Shown one piece after another: positions 1 through 8,969 of a DNA stretch of 64,000 nt. The DNA is taken from positions 1-64,000 of the forward strand of contig RXJD01000036.1 of NCBI GenBank assembly GCA_003987775.1, written 5' to 3'. The notes below the pieces were generated by a model that was not told the origin of the DNA, did no database searches, and saw only the letters and a list, made by a program, of their open reading frames with translations. Numbering within the stretch: position 1 is the first letter of the stretch; each line of letters begins with the position of its first letter. The position numbers and the translations under genes are program-made. Source of the stretch: Mycobacterium sp. GTDB taxonomy: Bacteria; Actinomycetota; Actinomycetes; Mycobacteriales; Mycobacteriaceae.

Positions 1-143
1 CAGCTTCACCCCAGAACCACGAAAAGCCACGAGGCAACACCACTCTCCAACGAATCAGGTGTTGCAGCGATCACTTGAGCCCAAGGGCCGAAAATGCGCC
101 GTGGGCGCAGAGTCAACGCCCGAAAACCCGCCGCAAAAGCACG

Positions 144-168
144 AATCCCCGGCGCGTGGCCGGGGATT
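144..168 (-). terminator. Hairpin downstream of tRNA-His
   Basis: An inverted repeat (AATCCCCGG / CCGGGGATT, 7-nt loop) lies just past the 3' end of the tRNA. On the minus strand it is followed within about 6 nt by a short T run (CTTTT). This is the arrangement of an intrinsic terminator, although the T run is short. Confidence 0.55.
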
Positions 169-174
169 TGTGTG

Positions 175-251
175 TGGGGTGAGTGACGGGACTCGAACCC
201 GCGACATTCAGGATCACAACCTGACGCTCTACCAACTGAACTACACCCACC
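175..251 (-). tRNA. tRNA-His(GTG)
   Basis: The minus strand folds as a complete cloverleaf. The acceptor arm is GTGGGTG paired with CACTCAC. The anticodon arm is TCAGG-TTGTGAT-CCTGA with anticodon GTG, and the T loop is TTCGAGT. The base before the acceptor is G and it faces a C discriminator, the extra G(-1):C73 pair specific to tRNA-His. The 3' CCA is encoded. It lies just downstream of orn on the same strand. Confidence 0.95.
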
Positions 252-300
252 ATGGCCGCCGACAGGCCCTCATAGAACCTAACGCGCGGCGACGTCGATA

Positions 301-957
301 CTAACCGCTCGAGCGCTCCTCGGCCGAATCGATTTCCTCCGGAGTGTCCGTTTCGCCCTGAAGATCGGCCACCACCGCCGCAATTTCGCTGGTCGCAGGG
401 CCGGGCTGGGGTACGAACGCGGTTCGGCGGTAGTACTGCAACTCGCGGATGGACTCGTGGATGTCGGCCAGGGCGCGGTGCGCCAGCCCCTTGGGCGGCT
501 GCCCGAAGTAGATGCGCGGGTACCAGCGCCGGCAGAGTTCCTTGATCGAGCTGACGTCGATCATCCGGTAGTGCAGAAACGAGTCCAGGGCCGGCATGTC
601 GCGGGCGATGAAGGACCGGTCGGTGGCGATCGAATTACCGGCCAGCGGCGCCGTCTTGGGCTGTTTGACGTGTTCGTGGATGTAATCGAGGACCATGGCC
701 TCGGCGGTGGCCAGGTCAACGGTGGATGCCCTGACCTCGTTGGTCAGCCCGGATCGCGCGTGCATGTCTCTGACCACGTCGATCATGGAGGACAGCGCTT
801 CGTCATCGGCGTGGATCACCACGTCGATGCCCTCGCCCAGCACGTTCAGGTCGGCGTCGGTGACCAGGGCGGCGATCTCGATCAACTTGTCCGACCCGAT
901 ATCGAGCCCTGTCATCTCGCAGTCGATCCACACCAGTTCGTCACGCACAGCGCTCAC
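301..957 (-). CDS. orn: Oligoribonuclease
   Basis: A 3'-5' exoribonuclease of the DEDDh family that degrades 2-5 nt RNA fragments and, in bacteria, pGpG from cyclic-di-GMP turnover. The 218-aa protein opens with the exonuclease I motif [10 protein letters not shown] (D12, E14). It then has [15 protein letters not shown] (exo II) and HRALADI (exo III with the catalytic His and Asp), and the conserved [22 protein letters not shown] stretch, quoted here only as a landmark. The acidic tail after about residue 185 is typical of mycobacterial Orn. The start is a GTG at 957; a second GTG three codons downstream is also possible. It is divergent from the ATPase gene at 1058, as in Mtb Rv2511/Rv2510c. 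A cyclic-di-GMP enzyme is encoded at 58868-60691 in the same window. Confidence 0.95.
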   Translation of the reverse strand: MSAVRDELVWIDCEMTGLDIGSDKLIEIAALVTDADLNVLGEGIDVVIHADDEALSSMIDVVRDMHARSGLTNEVRASTVDLATAEAMVLDYIHEHVKQPKTAPLAGNSIATDRSFIARDMPALDSFLHYRMIDVSSIKELCRRWYPRIYFGQPPKGLAHRALADIHESIRELQYYRRTAFVPQPGPATSEIAAVVADLQGETDTPEEIDSAEERSSG

Positions 958-1057
958 ACTAAGCCCACGCGCAGCTCAGGTAAGCCCTGCCCCTGCCCGC
1001 CACGGGGAAGTAGTGTGTTGCTTTGCCCAAGGGCAACTACTCGGGAAGAGGGCCGCG

Positions 1058-2599
1058 GTGAGCACTGAATCGGACGCCGGGGGACCTGCGCAGCGGATCG
1101 CGGCAGGCTATGCCGTGCAAGGCCAGGCGCTGGAACTGGGCACCGTCGTCGTCGACGGCCAATCCGACCCGACCGCGCAGATCCGCATCCCGCTGGCCAC
1201 CATCAACCGGCACGGCCTGGTGGCGGGGGCCACCGGAACCGGCAAGACCAAGACGCTGCAGCTGATCGCCGAACAGCTCAGTGCCGCGGGGGTGCCGGTG
1301 TTCATGGCCGACGTGAAGGGCGACCTGTCCGGGTTGTCCCGTCCCGGTGAGGCCAACGACAAGACCGCCGCGCGCGCCAGGGACACCGGGGACAACTGGG
1401 AGCCGTCGGGGTTCCCGGTCGAGTTCCTGTCGCTGGGCACCGGCGGCATCGGGGTGCCGGTGCGCGCGACGGTGGACAGCTTCGGCCCGGTACTGCTGTC
1501 GAAGGTGTTGGGCCTCAACGCGACTCAAGAGTCGACGCTCGGGTTGATCTTCCACTGGGCCAAGGAGAACAACCACCCGCTGGTGACCCTGGGCAATCTG
1601 CGGACCGTCATCAGTCACCTGGCCGGCGACGAGGGCAAGGCCGACCTGAAATCCCTCGGCGGGGTGTCGGCCACCACGGCGGGCGTCATCCTGCGGGCTC
1701 TGGTGAACCTCGCCGGCGAGGGCGGTGACACCTTCTTCGGCGAGCCCAAGCTCGACCCGAACGATCTGCTCCGCACCGACTCCCACGGCCGCGGCACCAT
1801 CAGCCTGCTCGAGTTCAGCGGCCAGTCGTTGCGTCCGGTGATCTTCTCGACGTTCCTGATGTGGCTGCTGGCAGACCTTTTCGCGCAGTTGCCGGAAGTC
1901 GGCGACATCGACAAACCCAAGCTGGTGTTCTTCTTCGACGAGGCGCACCTGCTGTTCGCCGACGCCTCCAAGGCGTTCCTCGAGCAGGTCGAGCAGACCG
2001 TCAAACTCATCCGGTCCAAGGGTGTCGGGGTGTTCTTCTGCACCCAGTTGCCCACCGACCTGCCCAACGACGTGCTGTCCCAGCTGGGTGCCCGCGTCCA
2101 GCACGCACTGCGGGCGTTCACCCCCGACGATCAGAAGGCGCTCAGCAAAACGGTTCGCACCTACCCGAAAACCGATGTCTACGACCTGGAATCGGCGTTG
2201 ACGTCACTCGGCATCGGCGAGGCCGTCGTCACGGTCCTGTCCGAGAAGGGCGCACCCACGCCAGTGGCCTGGACACGGATGCGGGTGCCGCGGTCGCTGA
2301 TGGGGGCCATCGGCACCGACGAGGTCATCAAGGCGGCCAAGGCGAGTCCGTTGCAGGCCAAGTACGGGCAGACCGTCGAGCAGCCCGAGCCGGCCCTGAG
2401 TTCGCAGAGTCCGTCGTCTCCGGCGCCGCCGGCCCGGCAGGGTGACTACGAGCTACCGCCCATGCCGCCGCCGTTCGAGCCGAAGGGCCCCGCCATGTGG
2501 GAGGAAGTGCTGAAGAACCCCACCGTGAAAAGCGGCATCAACACGGCCATACGCGAGGCGGTGCGCAGCATTCTGGGCAGTGGGCGCCGCCGTCGGTAG
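1058..2599 (+). CDS. HerA/DUF853-type P-loop ATPase
   Basis: A 513-aa protein of the DUF853 (bacterial HerA-helicase-like) family, orthologous by context to Mtb Rv2510c. The Walker A motif GATGTGKTKT is at about residue 58. The Walker B motif LVFFFDEAHLLF is followed by FLEQVEQTVKLIRSKGVGVFF, typical of HerA/FtsK-type ATPases. The C-terminus is proline-rich, then basic (GSGRRRR). The open frame reaches back to 695, but that part lies inside the antisense orn gene. The GTG at 1058, with GAAGAGG just upstream, gives the family length. The DNA or protein substrate of this family is not established. Confidence 0.85.
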   Translation: MSTESDAGGPAQRIAAGYAVQGQALELGTVVVDGQSDPTAQIRIPLATINRHGLVAGATGTGKTKTLQLIAEQLSAAGVPVFMADVKGDLSGLSRPGEANDKTAARARDTGDNWEPSGFPVEFLSLGTGGIGVPVRATVDSFGPVLLSKVLGLNATQESTLGLIFHWAKENNHPLVTLGNLRTVISHLAGDEGKADLKSLGGVSATTAGVILRALVNLAGEGGDTFFGEPKLDPNDLLRTDSHGRGTISLLEFSGQSLRPVIFSTFLMWLLADLFAQLPEVGDIDKPKLVFFFDEAHLLFADASKAFLEQVEQTVKLIRSKGVGVFFCTQLPTDLPNDVLSQLGARVQHALRAFTPDDQKALSKTVRTYPKTDVYDLESALTSLGIGEAVVTVLSEKGAPTPVAWTRMRVPRSLMGAIGTDEVIKAAKASPLQAKYGQTVEQPEPALSSQSPSSPAPPARQGDYELPPMPPPFEPKGPAMWEEVLKNPTVKSGINTAIREAVRSILGSGRRRR

Positions 2600-2605
2600 C
2601 GGCGG

Positions 2606-3412
2606 CTACCCGCCGCCGAGCTTCTTGTAGAAGGCACCCACGATCGGCGCCACGATGGCCCGCGGCGCATACCCGCTGGCCACCGACATCGCCTTGGACG
2701 TCAGGCCTGGGACGATGCGCATCTTGTTGCGCTCCAACGCATCCAACGAGACCTGCGCGGTGTGCTCGGTGGAGATCCACAGGAAGTCGGGCACCAGCTT
2801 CTCCACCAGGGACCGTTCGTCGCCCTCGGGCAGGTCCGTGCGCACCGGTCCCGGCGCCAGCAGCGTGACGTGCACGCCGTGCTTGCGGACTTCTCCGCGC
2901 AGCGATTCGCTGAAGGTGTTCGCGAAGGCCTTGGTGGCCGCGTAGGTCGCGTTGTAGGGAATCGGCGAATTGCCCGCCGCCGAGCCGGAAATCAGGATGC
3001 CGCCGGCGCCGCGCGCGATCATGCCCGGCAGCACCGCCAGCGTAAGGTCATGCACCGCAACGGCATTCAGCTGCACCTGAGCCTTTTCGCCGGCCGGGTC
3101 CAGGTCGGCGACCGCGCCGAAGGTCGCGGTGCCGGCGTTGGCGCACAGGATCGAGATGGGCCGGGTCGCCAGTTCGTCGCAGAGCTTGGTGCGCTCGGAC
3201 GGGTCGGCGAGGTCGGCCGGGCGCACCTCGACCGTGACGCGGTACTTGTCCGTGAGCCGGGCGGCGAGCTGGTTGAGCAGGTCCTCGCGGCGCGCGGTGA
3301 TGATCAGGCTGTGGCCCCGCGCGGCCAGCTCGGTGGCCAGTGCTTCGCCGATGTTCTGCGAAGCTCCGGTGACAACCGCGCGCGCGTCTGGGCTGGGAGC
3401 GGGTATCGGCAT
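2606..3412 (-). CDS. cmrA: Short-chain dehydrogenase, mycolate-reductase (CmrA) type
   Basis: A 268-aa short-chain dehydrogenase, the same length as Mtb Rv2509. In Corynebacterineae this family reduces the beta-keto group of the newly condensed mycolate precursor. The cofactor-binding TGASQNIGEALA motif is near the N-terminus. NAGTA and the catalytic SGSAAGN / YAATK (Tyr-x3-Lys) residues are intact. The start chosen is the ATG at 3412 (MPIPAPSPDARAVVTG); the open frame continues upstream but lacks family similarity there. It is convergent with the ATPase gene, with 6 bp between stops, and divergent from the MFS gene, the order seen at Rv2508c-Rv2510c. Confidence 0.85.
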   Translation of the reverse strand: MPIPAPSPDARAVVTGASQNIGEALATELAARGHSLIITARREDLLNQLAARLTDKYRVTVEVRPADLADPSERTKLCDELATRPISILCANAGTATFGAVADLDPAGEKAQVQLNAVAVHDLTLAVLPGMIARGAGGILISGSAAGNSPIPYNATYAATKAFANTFSESLRGEVRKHGVHVTLLAPGPVRTDLPEGDERSLVEKLVPDFLWISTEHTAQVSLDALERNKMRIVPGLTSKAMSVASGYAPRAIVAPIVGAFYKKLGGG

Positions 3413-3477
3413 GCAGACGATCGTAGACACGGCATCGGGCAGACCGGCTCCCCGCCACAACTAATAGAGTTCCGTGC

Positions 3478-4851
3478 ATGACTGAGCCGCAGCCGGGCGC
3501 CACCGACCGCCAAGGCGCCGTGGCCGCGAATGCGCAGCCGGCCCGGCAACGCTCCTCACGAACCCGGATTGTGGCCTGGGCGTTGTGGGACTGCGGTTCG
3601 ACCGGCCTGAACGCGATCACCGCGACCTTCGTCTTCTCGGTCTACCTGACCAGCAGCGTGGGGGAGGGCACCCCCGGTGGTGCCACTCCGGAGAGCTGGT
3701 TGGGGCGTTTCGCCGCCGTCGCCGGAATCGTGGTCGCGTTGCTGGCACCCGTCGTCGGCGTGTGGGTGGTCTCTCAGCATCGGCGGCATGTCGCTCTGGG
3801 AGTGCTGACCGCTTGCGCGGTCGCGACGACGTGCGCAATGTCACAGATTCACGATCGGCCCGGTTATTTCTTCGCGGGCCTGGCGCTGCTGGCCGCGACC
3901 GCCGCGTGCGGCGACCTGGCCAGCGTTCCCTACAACGCGATGCTGCGGGAGTTTTCGACGCCGGCAACGGCCGGACGCATCTCCGGATTCGGCTGGGCAG
4001 CGGGATACGTCGGCAGTGTGCTGCTGCTGATCCTGGTCTATCTGGGCTTCATGACCGGCAACGGCGACGAGCGCGGCCTGCTGCACGTGTCGACCAACGA
4101 CGGGCTCAATGTGCGGGAGGCGATGCTGCTGGCCGCAGCGTGGCTGGCGATCCTGGGGCTGCCGCTGCTGTTCGTCGCCCATCGCGTGCCCGATGGCCAG
4201 ACGGCGGAGGCCGTTCCCCAGACCAGCCTGCTGGGCGGCTACCGCAGGCTCTGGATCGACATCTCCTCCGAGTGGCGGCGCGACCGCAATCTCGTCTATT
4301 TCCTGCTGGCCAGCGCGATCTTCCGGGACGGCCTGGCGGCGATCTTCGCGTTCGGCGCGGTCCTCGGGGTCAACGTCTACACGCTGTCGAAGGCCGATGT
4401 GCTCATCTTCGGGGTCGCCGGAAGCGTGGTCGCCGCGATCGGTGCCGTGCTGGGCGGGTTGGTCGACCACCGGGTGGGATCCAAGCCCGTCATCGTCGTG
4501 TCGCTGACCGCGATCCTCGCCGCGGGGCTGAGCCTGCTGGCTCTTTCCGGGGCGTTGGCTTTCTGGGTGTGCGGGCTGCTGCTGTGTCTGTTCATCGGGC
4601 CGTCGCAGTCGTCGGCGCGGGCGCTGCTGTTGCGCATGGCGCAGCACGGCAAGGAGGGCGTGGCGTTCGGCCTCTACACGATGACGGGCCGCGCCGTGGC
4701 GTTCCTGGCGCCGTGGCTGTTCTCCGTCTTCGTCGACATCTTCGGCGTCGCCCGGGCCGGTCTGGGCGGCATCTGCCTGGTGCTGTTCGTGGGACTGTTG
4801 GCGATGCTCAAAGTGCGGGTTCCGCGGTACGCGGTGACGGAAAGCCGCTAG
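3478..4851 (+). CDS. MFS transporter (Rv2508c-like)
   Basis: A 457-aa polytopic membrane protein with about 12 hydrophobic segments, for example IVVALLAPVVGVWVVS and GAVLGVNVYTLSKADVLIFGVAG. The fold and the phrase ACGDLASVPYNAMLREFSTPATAGRISGFGWA are those of the UMF1/Atg22-like branch of the major facilitator superfamily; this phrase is given only as a landmark. The substrate is unknown. The first 30 residues are polar and cytoplasmic. The stop codon overlaps that of the convergent proline-rich membrane protein gene by 4 bp. Context matches Mtb Rv2508c. Confidence 0.8.
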   Translation: MTEPQPGATDRQGAVAANAQPARQRSSRTRIVAWALWDCGSTGLNAITATFVFSVYLTSSVGEGTPGGATPESWLGRFAAVAGIVVALLAPVVGVWVVSQHRRHVALGVLTACAVATTCAMSQIHDRPGYFFAGLALLAATAACGDLASVPYNAMLREFSTPATAGRISGFGWAAGYVGSVLLLILVYLGFMTGNGDERGLLHVSTNDGLNVREAMLLAAAWLAILGLPLLFVAHRVPDGQTAEAVPQTSLLGGYRRLWIDISSEWRRDRNLVYFLLASAIFRDGLAAIFAFGAVLGVNVYTLSKADVLIFGVAGSVVAAIGAVLGGLVDHRVGSKPVIVVSLTAILAAGLSLLALSGALAFWVCGLLLCLFIGPSQSSARALLLRMAQHGKEGVAFGLYTMTGRAVAFLAPWLFSVFVDIFGVARAGLGGICLVLFVGLLAMLKVRVPRYAVTESR

Positions 4852-5630
4852 CGCGGAGCGTCGCAGATGGTCAGGCCCTGGCCGGTGCGCTGCCGCACCT
4901 GAACCCCGGCCACCGTGACCGAGCAGGTGATCTCGTGGCCGATATTGACCACCGTGACGCTCGCCGGGGCTTTCGCCGAGGTGGACAGGCTGACCTGCTT
5001 GGTCCACGGCAGGGCCACGTTGAACTCGGTCTGGATCATGTCACCGGCATCCATGTACATGACGCTGATGGCGCGGCCCTCACCGGAGACGCTGTAGACG
5101 ACCGTCTGCATGGCCCCTGGGGTGTTGGGAACGCCGGGAGGCGTGGTCGTACCCGGCGGGGCGGTCGTCGTGGTGCGCGGCGCCCTGCGGGTGGTGGTGG
5201 GCGGCGTCGTCAGGGTTGTCGGAGGAGCCACGGTGGTGCTGGGCACCGGCGGCAGCGGCTCGATCGCGGTCTGCTGTTTCAGCGACCCGTTGGCGATGAC
5301 GAGCGCCACGACCAACCCGATGACGAGCAACACCGCCGCGCCGGCCACGAACCACAACCACCGGGGTGAACGGGGCGGCCCTTCGGGCGGCTCCTCGTTT
5401 TTCGGCGGTCCCTGCGGCTGCCAGTACTGGGGCGGCAACTGTTGGGTGGGATTGGGCGCGTATCCGCCCGGCGACCACGCCGAACCACCCCCGCCGTAGC
5501 TGGCGTACGGCATCTCGTCGGCGTAGGCGGGGTAGTCGATCGGCTCCGAATTCCCAGGGTGCTGCGCCCATGACGAACCAGACCCCGGTTGAGGGGGACC
5601 GAATTGCTGGGTGCGACGTGGATCGTTCAT
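4848..5630 (-). CDS. Proline-rich single-pass membrane protein with MmpS-like domain
   Basis: A 260-aa protein (Rv2507-like). It has a Pro/Gly/Gln/Tyr-rich cytoplasmic N-terminus and one transmembrane helix (WLWFVAGAAVLLVIGLVVAL) near residue 100. A Pro/Thr-rich linker follows, then a C-terminal domain of about 85 residues starting at VVYSVSGEGRAISVMY. That domain has the beta-sandwich pattern and single disulfide-capable Cys pair (ITCSV, LTICDAP) of the MmpS/DUF4333-type extracellular domain. The ATG at 5630 (MNDPRRTQQ) is preferred to the upstream ATG at 5702, because the extra residues have no family character and would overlap the regulator gene. The function is unknown. Confidence 0.75.
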   Translation of the reverse strand: MNDPRRTQQFGPPQPGSGSSWAQHPGNSEPIDYPAYADEMPYASYGGGGSAWSPGGYAPNPTQQLPPQYWQPQGPPKNEEPPEGPPRSPRWLWFVAGAAVLLVIGLVVALVIANGSLKQQTAIEPLPPVPSTTVAPPTTLTTPPTTTRRAPRTTTTAPPGTTTPPGVPNTPGAMQTVVYSVSGEGRAISVMYMDAGDMIQTEFNVALPWTKQVSLSTSAKAPASVTVVNIGHEITCSVTVAGVQVRQRTGQGLTICDAPR

Positions 5631-5691
5631 ATCCACTTCGAAGGGTACCGGGCATTGCGGCGGAGGGGTTTCGCGACCGGCACCCCAACGG

Positions 5692-6333
5692 CTATCGACC
5701 ACCGGCGGTCAGCGCCGCGAGGGTCATTGCCCGCATGACCGCGCGCGAGCGCGCCGCCCGCGCCGACTTGGTGTCGGCCGACTTCATGCTGTGCGGCGTG
5801 GAGTTCAGCAACCCGAACGCGGCGTGCGCCATCAGCCGCGCGTCGGCTTCGGCGAGATCGGGATTCAGCTCGCGCAGCACGCCCACCCAGATCTCGACGT
5901 ACTGCCGCTGCGCGCGGCGCACCTGCCGTTCGGCGGCCGCGGGCAGGTGCGCGAGGTCACGGTCCTGAATCCTGATGAGATCGGGTTCGCCGAGGGCGAA
6001 ATCGAGGTGGAAATCGATCAACCCGTCCAGGGTCGCTGCCGCGTCGACACCGCGGTCCTGTACGGCGCGCGCACCGGCGAGCAGGCCGGCGCTGATGCCC
6101 ACCAGCAACTCGACCAACAGCGACTCCTTGTTGGGGAAGTGCCGGTAGATGGCGGGACCGCTGACGCCGGCGGCAGCGCCGATGTCTTCCAGCCGCACCG
6201 CGAGGAATCCGCGCTCGGCGAACAACCGCTCGGCGGCCGACAAAAGTTGTTGGCGCCGGTCGGACTTCAACTGGCTGCGTCGATTTGGCGGCTCCGGCTG
6301 CCCGGGTTCGCTGTCCGGGGCGGACGCTGGCAT
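5692..6333 (-). CDS. bkaR: TetR-family repressor of branched-chain keto-acid operon
   Basis: A 213-aa TetR-family regulator orthologous to Mtb Rv2506 (BkaR), which represses the adjacent branched-chain keto-acid operon. The N-terminal helix-turn-helix reads RQQLLSAAERLFAERGFLAV...VSGPAIYRHFPNKESLL. The C-terminal ligand domain is variable. The ATG at 6333 follows a strong AGGAGG at 5-nt spacing. The longer GTG start at 6366 would run into the palindrome at 6355-6370 and is disfavoured. It is divergent from fadD35 with about 66 bp between starts, so one operator can serve both promoters. Confidence 0.82.
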   Translation of the reverse strand: MPASAPDSEPGQPEPPNRRSQLKSDRRQQLLSAAERLFAERGFLAVRLEDIGAAAGVSGPAIYRHFPNKESLLVELLVGISAGLLAGARAVQDRGVDAAATLDGLIDFHLDFALGEPDLIRIQDRDLAHLPAAAERQVRRAQRQYVEIWVGVLRELNPDLAEADARLMAHAAFGLLNSTPHSMKSADTKSARAARSRAVMRAMTLAALTAGGR

Positions 6334-6354
6334 GACGGCCTCCTGGACATGTCG

Positions 6355-6370
6355 GTTAATCGTCACTAAC
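6355..6370. promoter_or_regulatory. Candidate BkaR operator 1
   Basis: GTTAATCGTCACTAAC lies in the 66-bp gap between the divergent TetR gene and fadD35. It is an imperfect palindrome with GTTA/TAAC ends and shares 12 of 16 positions with the palindrome before scoA (8096-8111). The location, symmetry and second copy make it the likely binding site of the adjacent TetR repressor. Confidence 0.65.
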
Positions 6371-6399
6371 GTAGCACCCGATCACCGGCCGGAGGAACC

Positions 6400-8031
6400 G
6401 TGGCAACCACCGAAGCCGCAGAACCCGAACCGCTTTCCTACGAACGCGGTCCGGACACTCCCGCGTTGCTGGAGACGACCATCGGCGCGAATCTTGCTGA
6501 CACCGCAGCGTTGTTCGGAACCCGCGAGGCGCTCGTCGATGTCGCGGCGGGCCGGCGGTGGAGCTATACCGAGTTCGTCGCCGACGTGCGCCGGTTGGCG
6601 ACCGGGCTGTTGCGGGCCGGCATCGGCCCGGGCGACCGGGTCGGTGTCTGGGCGCCCAACCGGTGGGAATGGGTCCTTGTCCAATACGCCACCGCCGAGA
6701 TCGGGGCGATCCTGGTGACCATCAACCCCGCCTACCGTGCGCGCGAATTGCTCTACGCGCTGCAGCAATCCGGCGTTGCGATGGTGATCGCCGCCGCCGG
6801 GTTCAGGGATGCCGACTACCTGTCGATGCTGAACGAGGTCAGGCCGGACTGTGGTGCGCTGCGCGACGTGGTGATCATGGGCACCGGTCGCTGGGACGAG
6901 TTGGCCACCACGCCTGCCGACCTGACCGCGCCAGCGACACCGCGGCCCGTCGATCCGATCAACATCCAATACACCTCCGGCACAACGGGTTACCCGAAAG
7001 GTGTCACGCTCAGTCACCGCAACATCCTCAACAACGGCTTCCTGGTGGGGGAGTTGCTCGAGTACACCGAGCATGACCGGATCTGCATCCCGGTGCCCTT
7101 CTACCACTGCTTCGGCATGGTCATGGGCAACCTCGCGGCGACCAGCCACGGTGCCTGCATGGTGATCCCGGCGCCGGGCTTCGATCCCGCGGCGACCCTG
7201 CGCGCGGTGCAGGCCGAACGCTGCACGAGCCTGTACGGGGTGCCGACGATGTTCATCGCCGAACTCGGCCTGCCCGACTTCGCCGACTACCGGCTGGACA
7301 GCCTTCGCACCGGGATCATGGCGGGCGCCCCCTGCCCCGTCGAGGTGATGCGTCAGGTGATCGAGCGCATGCACATGCCCGGGGTCTCGATCTGCTACGG
7401 CATGACCGAAACGAGTCCCGTCAGCACCCAGACTCGCACCGACGACGCGCTGGAGCGGCGCGTCGGCACCGTCGGGCGCGTCGGTCCGCATCTGGAAGTC
7501 AAAGTGGTGGAACCCGATACCGGCCGGACGCTGCCCCGTGGCGTGTCCGGCGAGTTCTGTACCCGCGGCTATTCGGTGATGTCGGGGTACTGGAACGACG
7601 AGGCGAAGACGGCGGAGGTGATCGACGCCGACGGCTGGATGCACACCGGAGACCTGGCCGCGATGGACGACTGCGGCTACGTGCAGATCACCGGTCGCAT
7701 CAAGGACATCATCATGCGCGGCGGCGAGAACATCTCGCCGCGCGAGATCGAGGAATTCCTCCATACCCATCCCGACATCGCCGACGTCCACGTCATCGGG
7801 GTGCCGGACGAACGCTACGGCGAGGAGATCATGGCGGTCGTCAGGCTCCGCGACGAGGCGGCGGAGTTGACCATGGATGCGCTGCGGGAGTTCTGTGCCG
7901 GCCGCATCGCCCGGTTCAAGATCCCGCGGTACCTGCGACTCGTCGCGGAGTTCCCGATGACGGTGACCGGCAAGGTTCGCAAAGTCGAGATGCGTCAGGC
8001 GGCGATCGAGTGGCTCGCCGGCGGTCCATAG
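6400..8031 (+). CDS. fadD35: Acyl-CoA synthetase FadD35
   Basis: A 543-aa ATP-dependent acyl-CoA ligase that activates a carboxylic acid as acyl-AMP and transfers it to CoA. The AMP-binding P-loop is [18 protein letters not shown] (about residue 190). The YGMTETSP motif, [34 protein letters not shown] and the C-terminal catalytic lysine context [10 protein letters not shown] are all present. The start is a GTG at 6400 preceded by GGAGGA. It is the first gene of the catabolic block and corresponds to Mtb Rv2505c. It is separated from scoA by about 100 bp carrying its own operator-like palindrome. Confidence 0.9.
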   Translation: MATTEAAEPEPLSYERGPDTPALLETTIGANLADTAALFGTREALVDVAAGRRWSYTEFVADVRRLATGLLRAGIGPGDRVGVWAPNRWEWVLVQYATAEIGAILVTINPAYRARELLYALQQSGVAMVIAAAGFRDADYLSMLNEVRPDCGALRDVVIMGTGRWDELATTPADLTAPATPRPVDPINIQYTSGTTGYPKGVTLSHRNILNNGFLVGELLEYTEHDRICIPVPFYHCFGMVMGNLAATSHGACMVIPAPGFDPAATLRAVQAERCTSLYGVPTMFIAELGLPDFADYRLDSLRTGIMAGAPCPVEVMRQVIERMHMPGVSICYGMTETSPVSTQTRTDDALERRVGTVGRVGPHLEVKVVEPDTGRTLPRGVSGEFCTRGYSVMSGYWNDEAKTAEVIDADGWMHTGDLAAMDDCGYVQITGRIKDIIMRGGENISPREIEEFLHTHPDIADVHVIGVPDERYGEEIMAVVRLRDEAAELTMDALREFCAGRIARFKIPRYLRLVAEFPMTVTGKVRKVEMRQAAIEWLAGGP

Positions 8032-8094
8032 CCGCTGCTGAGCGGCCCACCCACCCTGGACGCGCCCGGTCAGGAATGGTATTCTCACTGCCTG

Positions 8095-8112
8095 AGTTAA
8101 TGATTATTAACT
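8095..8112. promoter_or_regulatory. Candidate BkaR operator 2
   Basis: AGTTAATGATTATTAACT is a perfect inverted repeat (7-bp arms, 4-bp spacer) 22 bp before the scoA start codon. The inner 16 bp match the palindrome at 6355-6370. The region just upstream (GGTATTCTCACTGCC) could hold a promoter. This suggests that scoA-to-citE can be transcribed and repressed independently of fadD35. Confidence 0.7.
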
Positions 8113-8134
8113 GAAATCGGAGGCTCTGCGACAC

Positions 8135-8878
8135 ATGGACAAGGTGGTGGCGACCGCTGCGGAGGCGGTCGCGGACATAACCGACGGCTCCTCCCTGGCC
8201 GTCGGGGGATTCGGGCTGTGTGGCATCCCGGAAGCCTTGATATCGGCGCTGGCCGACCTCGGAGTCACCGATCTGGAGACGGTGTCCAACAACTGCGGAG
8301 TCGACGGGATCGGACTGGGAGTGCTCTTGCAGCACAAGAGAATCCGCCGCACCGTCTCGTCCTACGTGGGCGAGAACAAGGAATTCGCACGCCAATTCCT
8401 CTCCGGTGAACTGGAAGTGGAGTTGACCCCGCAGGGCACCCTGGCCGAGCGGCTGCGGGCCGGCGGGATGGGCATTCCCGCCTTCTACACCCCGGCAGGG
8501 GTGGGCACCCAGATCGCCGACGGCGGCCTGCCGTGGCGCTACGACGCCTCGGGGGAGGTGGCGATCGTGTCGCCGCCCAAGGAGACCCGCGAGTTCGACG
8601 GCGTCACCTACGTTCTCGAGCGGGGAATCCGCACCGATTTCGCTCTGGTGCACGCCTGGAAGGGCGACCGGCACGGCAACCTGGTGTACCGCTACGCCGC
8701 CGGCAACTTCAACCCCGAATGCGCACCCGCCGGCCGGATCACCATCGCCGAGGTCGAACACCTTGTCGAGCCCGGCGAGATCGATCCGGCCACCGTGCAC
8801 ACGCCGGGTGTTTTCGTGCAGCGCGTGGTGCACGTGCCAGATCCGGAGAAGCGAATCGAGAAGGAGACGGTGCGGTGA
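8135..8878 (+). CDS. scoA: 3-oxoacid CoA-transferase subunit A
   Basis: The 247-aa alpha subunit of a succinyl-CoA:3-ketoacid CoA-transferase, which moves CoA from succinyl-CoA to a 3-oxoacid such as acetoacetate. The family signature GGFGLCGIPEALI is near residue 27. Other family segments are SNNCGVDGIGLG, SSYVGENKEFARQFLSGELEVEL (landmark) and the FYTPAGVGT loop. The ATG at 8135 follows GGAGG. The catalytic Glu lies in the partner subunit, ScoB, so the pair must act together. It corresponds to Mtb Rv2504c. Confidence 0.92.
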   Translation: MDKVVATAAEAVADITDGSSLAVGGFGLCGIPEALISALADLGVTDLETVSNNCGVDGIGLGVLLQHKRIRRTVSSYVGENKEFARQFLSGELEVELTPQGTLAERLRAGGMGIPAFYTPAGVGTQIADGGLPWRYDASGEVAIVSPPKETREFDGVTYVLERGIRTDFALVHAWKGDRHGNLVYRYAAGNFNPECAPAGRITIAEVEHLVEPGEIDPATVHTPGVFVQRVVHVPDPEKRIEKETVR

Positions 8879-8892
8879 GGGCTGCCGGTTTG

Positions 8893-8950
8893 GCCGAGCG
8901 TGAGGCTGGCCGCACGCTCGGCGACGAATGTGAAGCTGGCCGCACACTCG
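8893..8950. repeat. Tandem hairpin-forming repeat between scoA and scoB
   Basis: Two related units of about 30 bp sit in the 91-bp gap. The first contains perfect 10-bp inverted arms GCCGAGCGTG / CACGCTCGGC (8893-8902, 8913-8922). The second repeats GTGAAGCTGGCCGCACACTCG (one letter longer than quoted elsewhere) with partly decayed pairing. Related GAGCGTGA wording recurs at about 14372 at the start of the MaoC-like gene. It may be a small interspersed intergenic repeat or an mRNA-stability hairpin. Confidence 0.55.
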
Positions 8951-8969
8951 CGGGGGAAAGGGGCAAGCT

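Noticed and set aside
3585-5369. 594-codon plus-strand frame over the MFS and proline-rich protein genes
   Set aside because: Arg-rich shadow frame crossing a convergent gene boundary.
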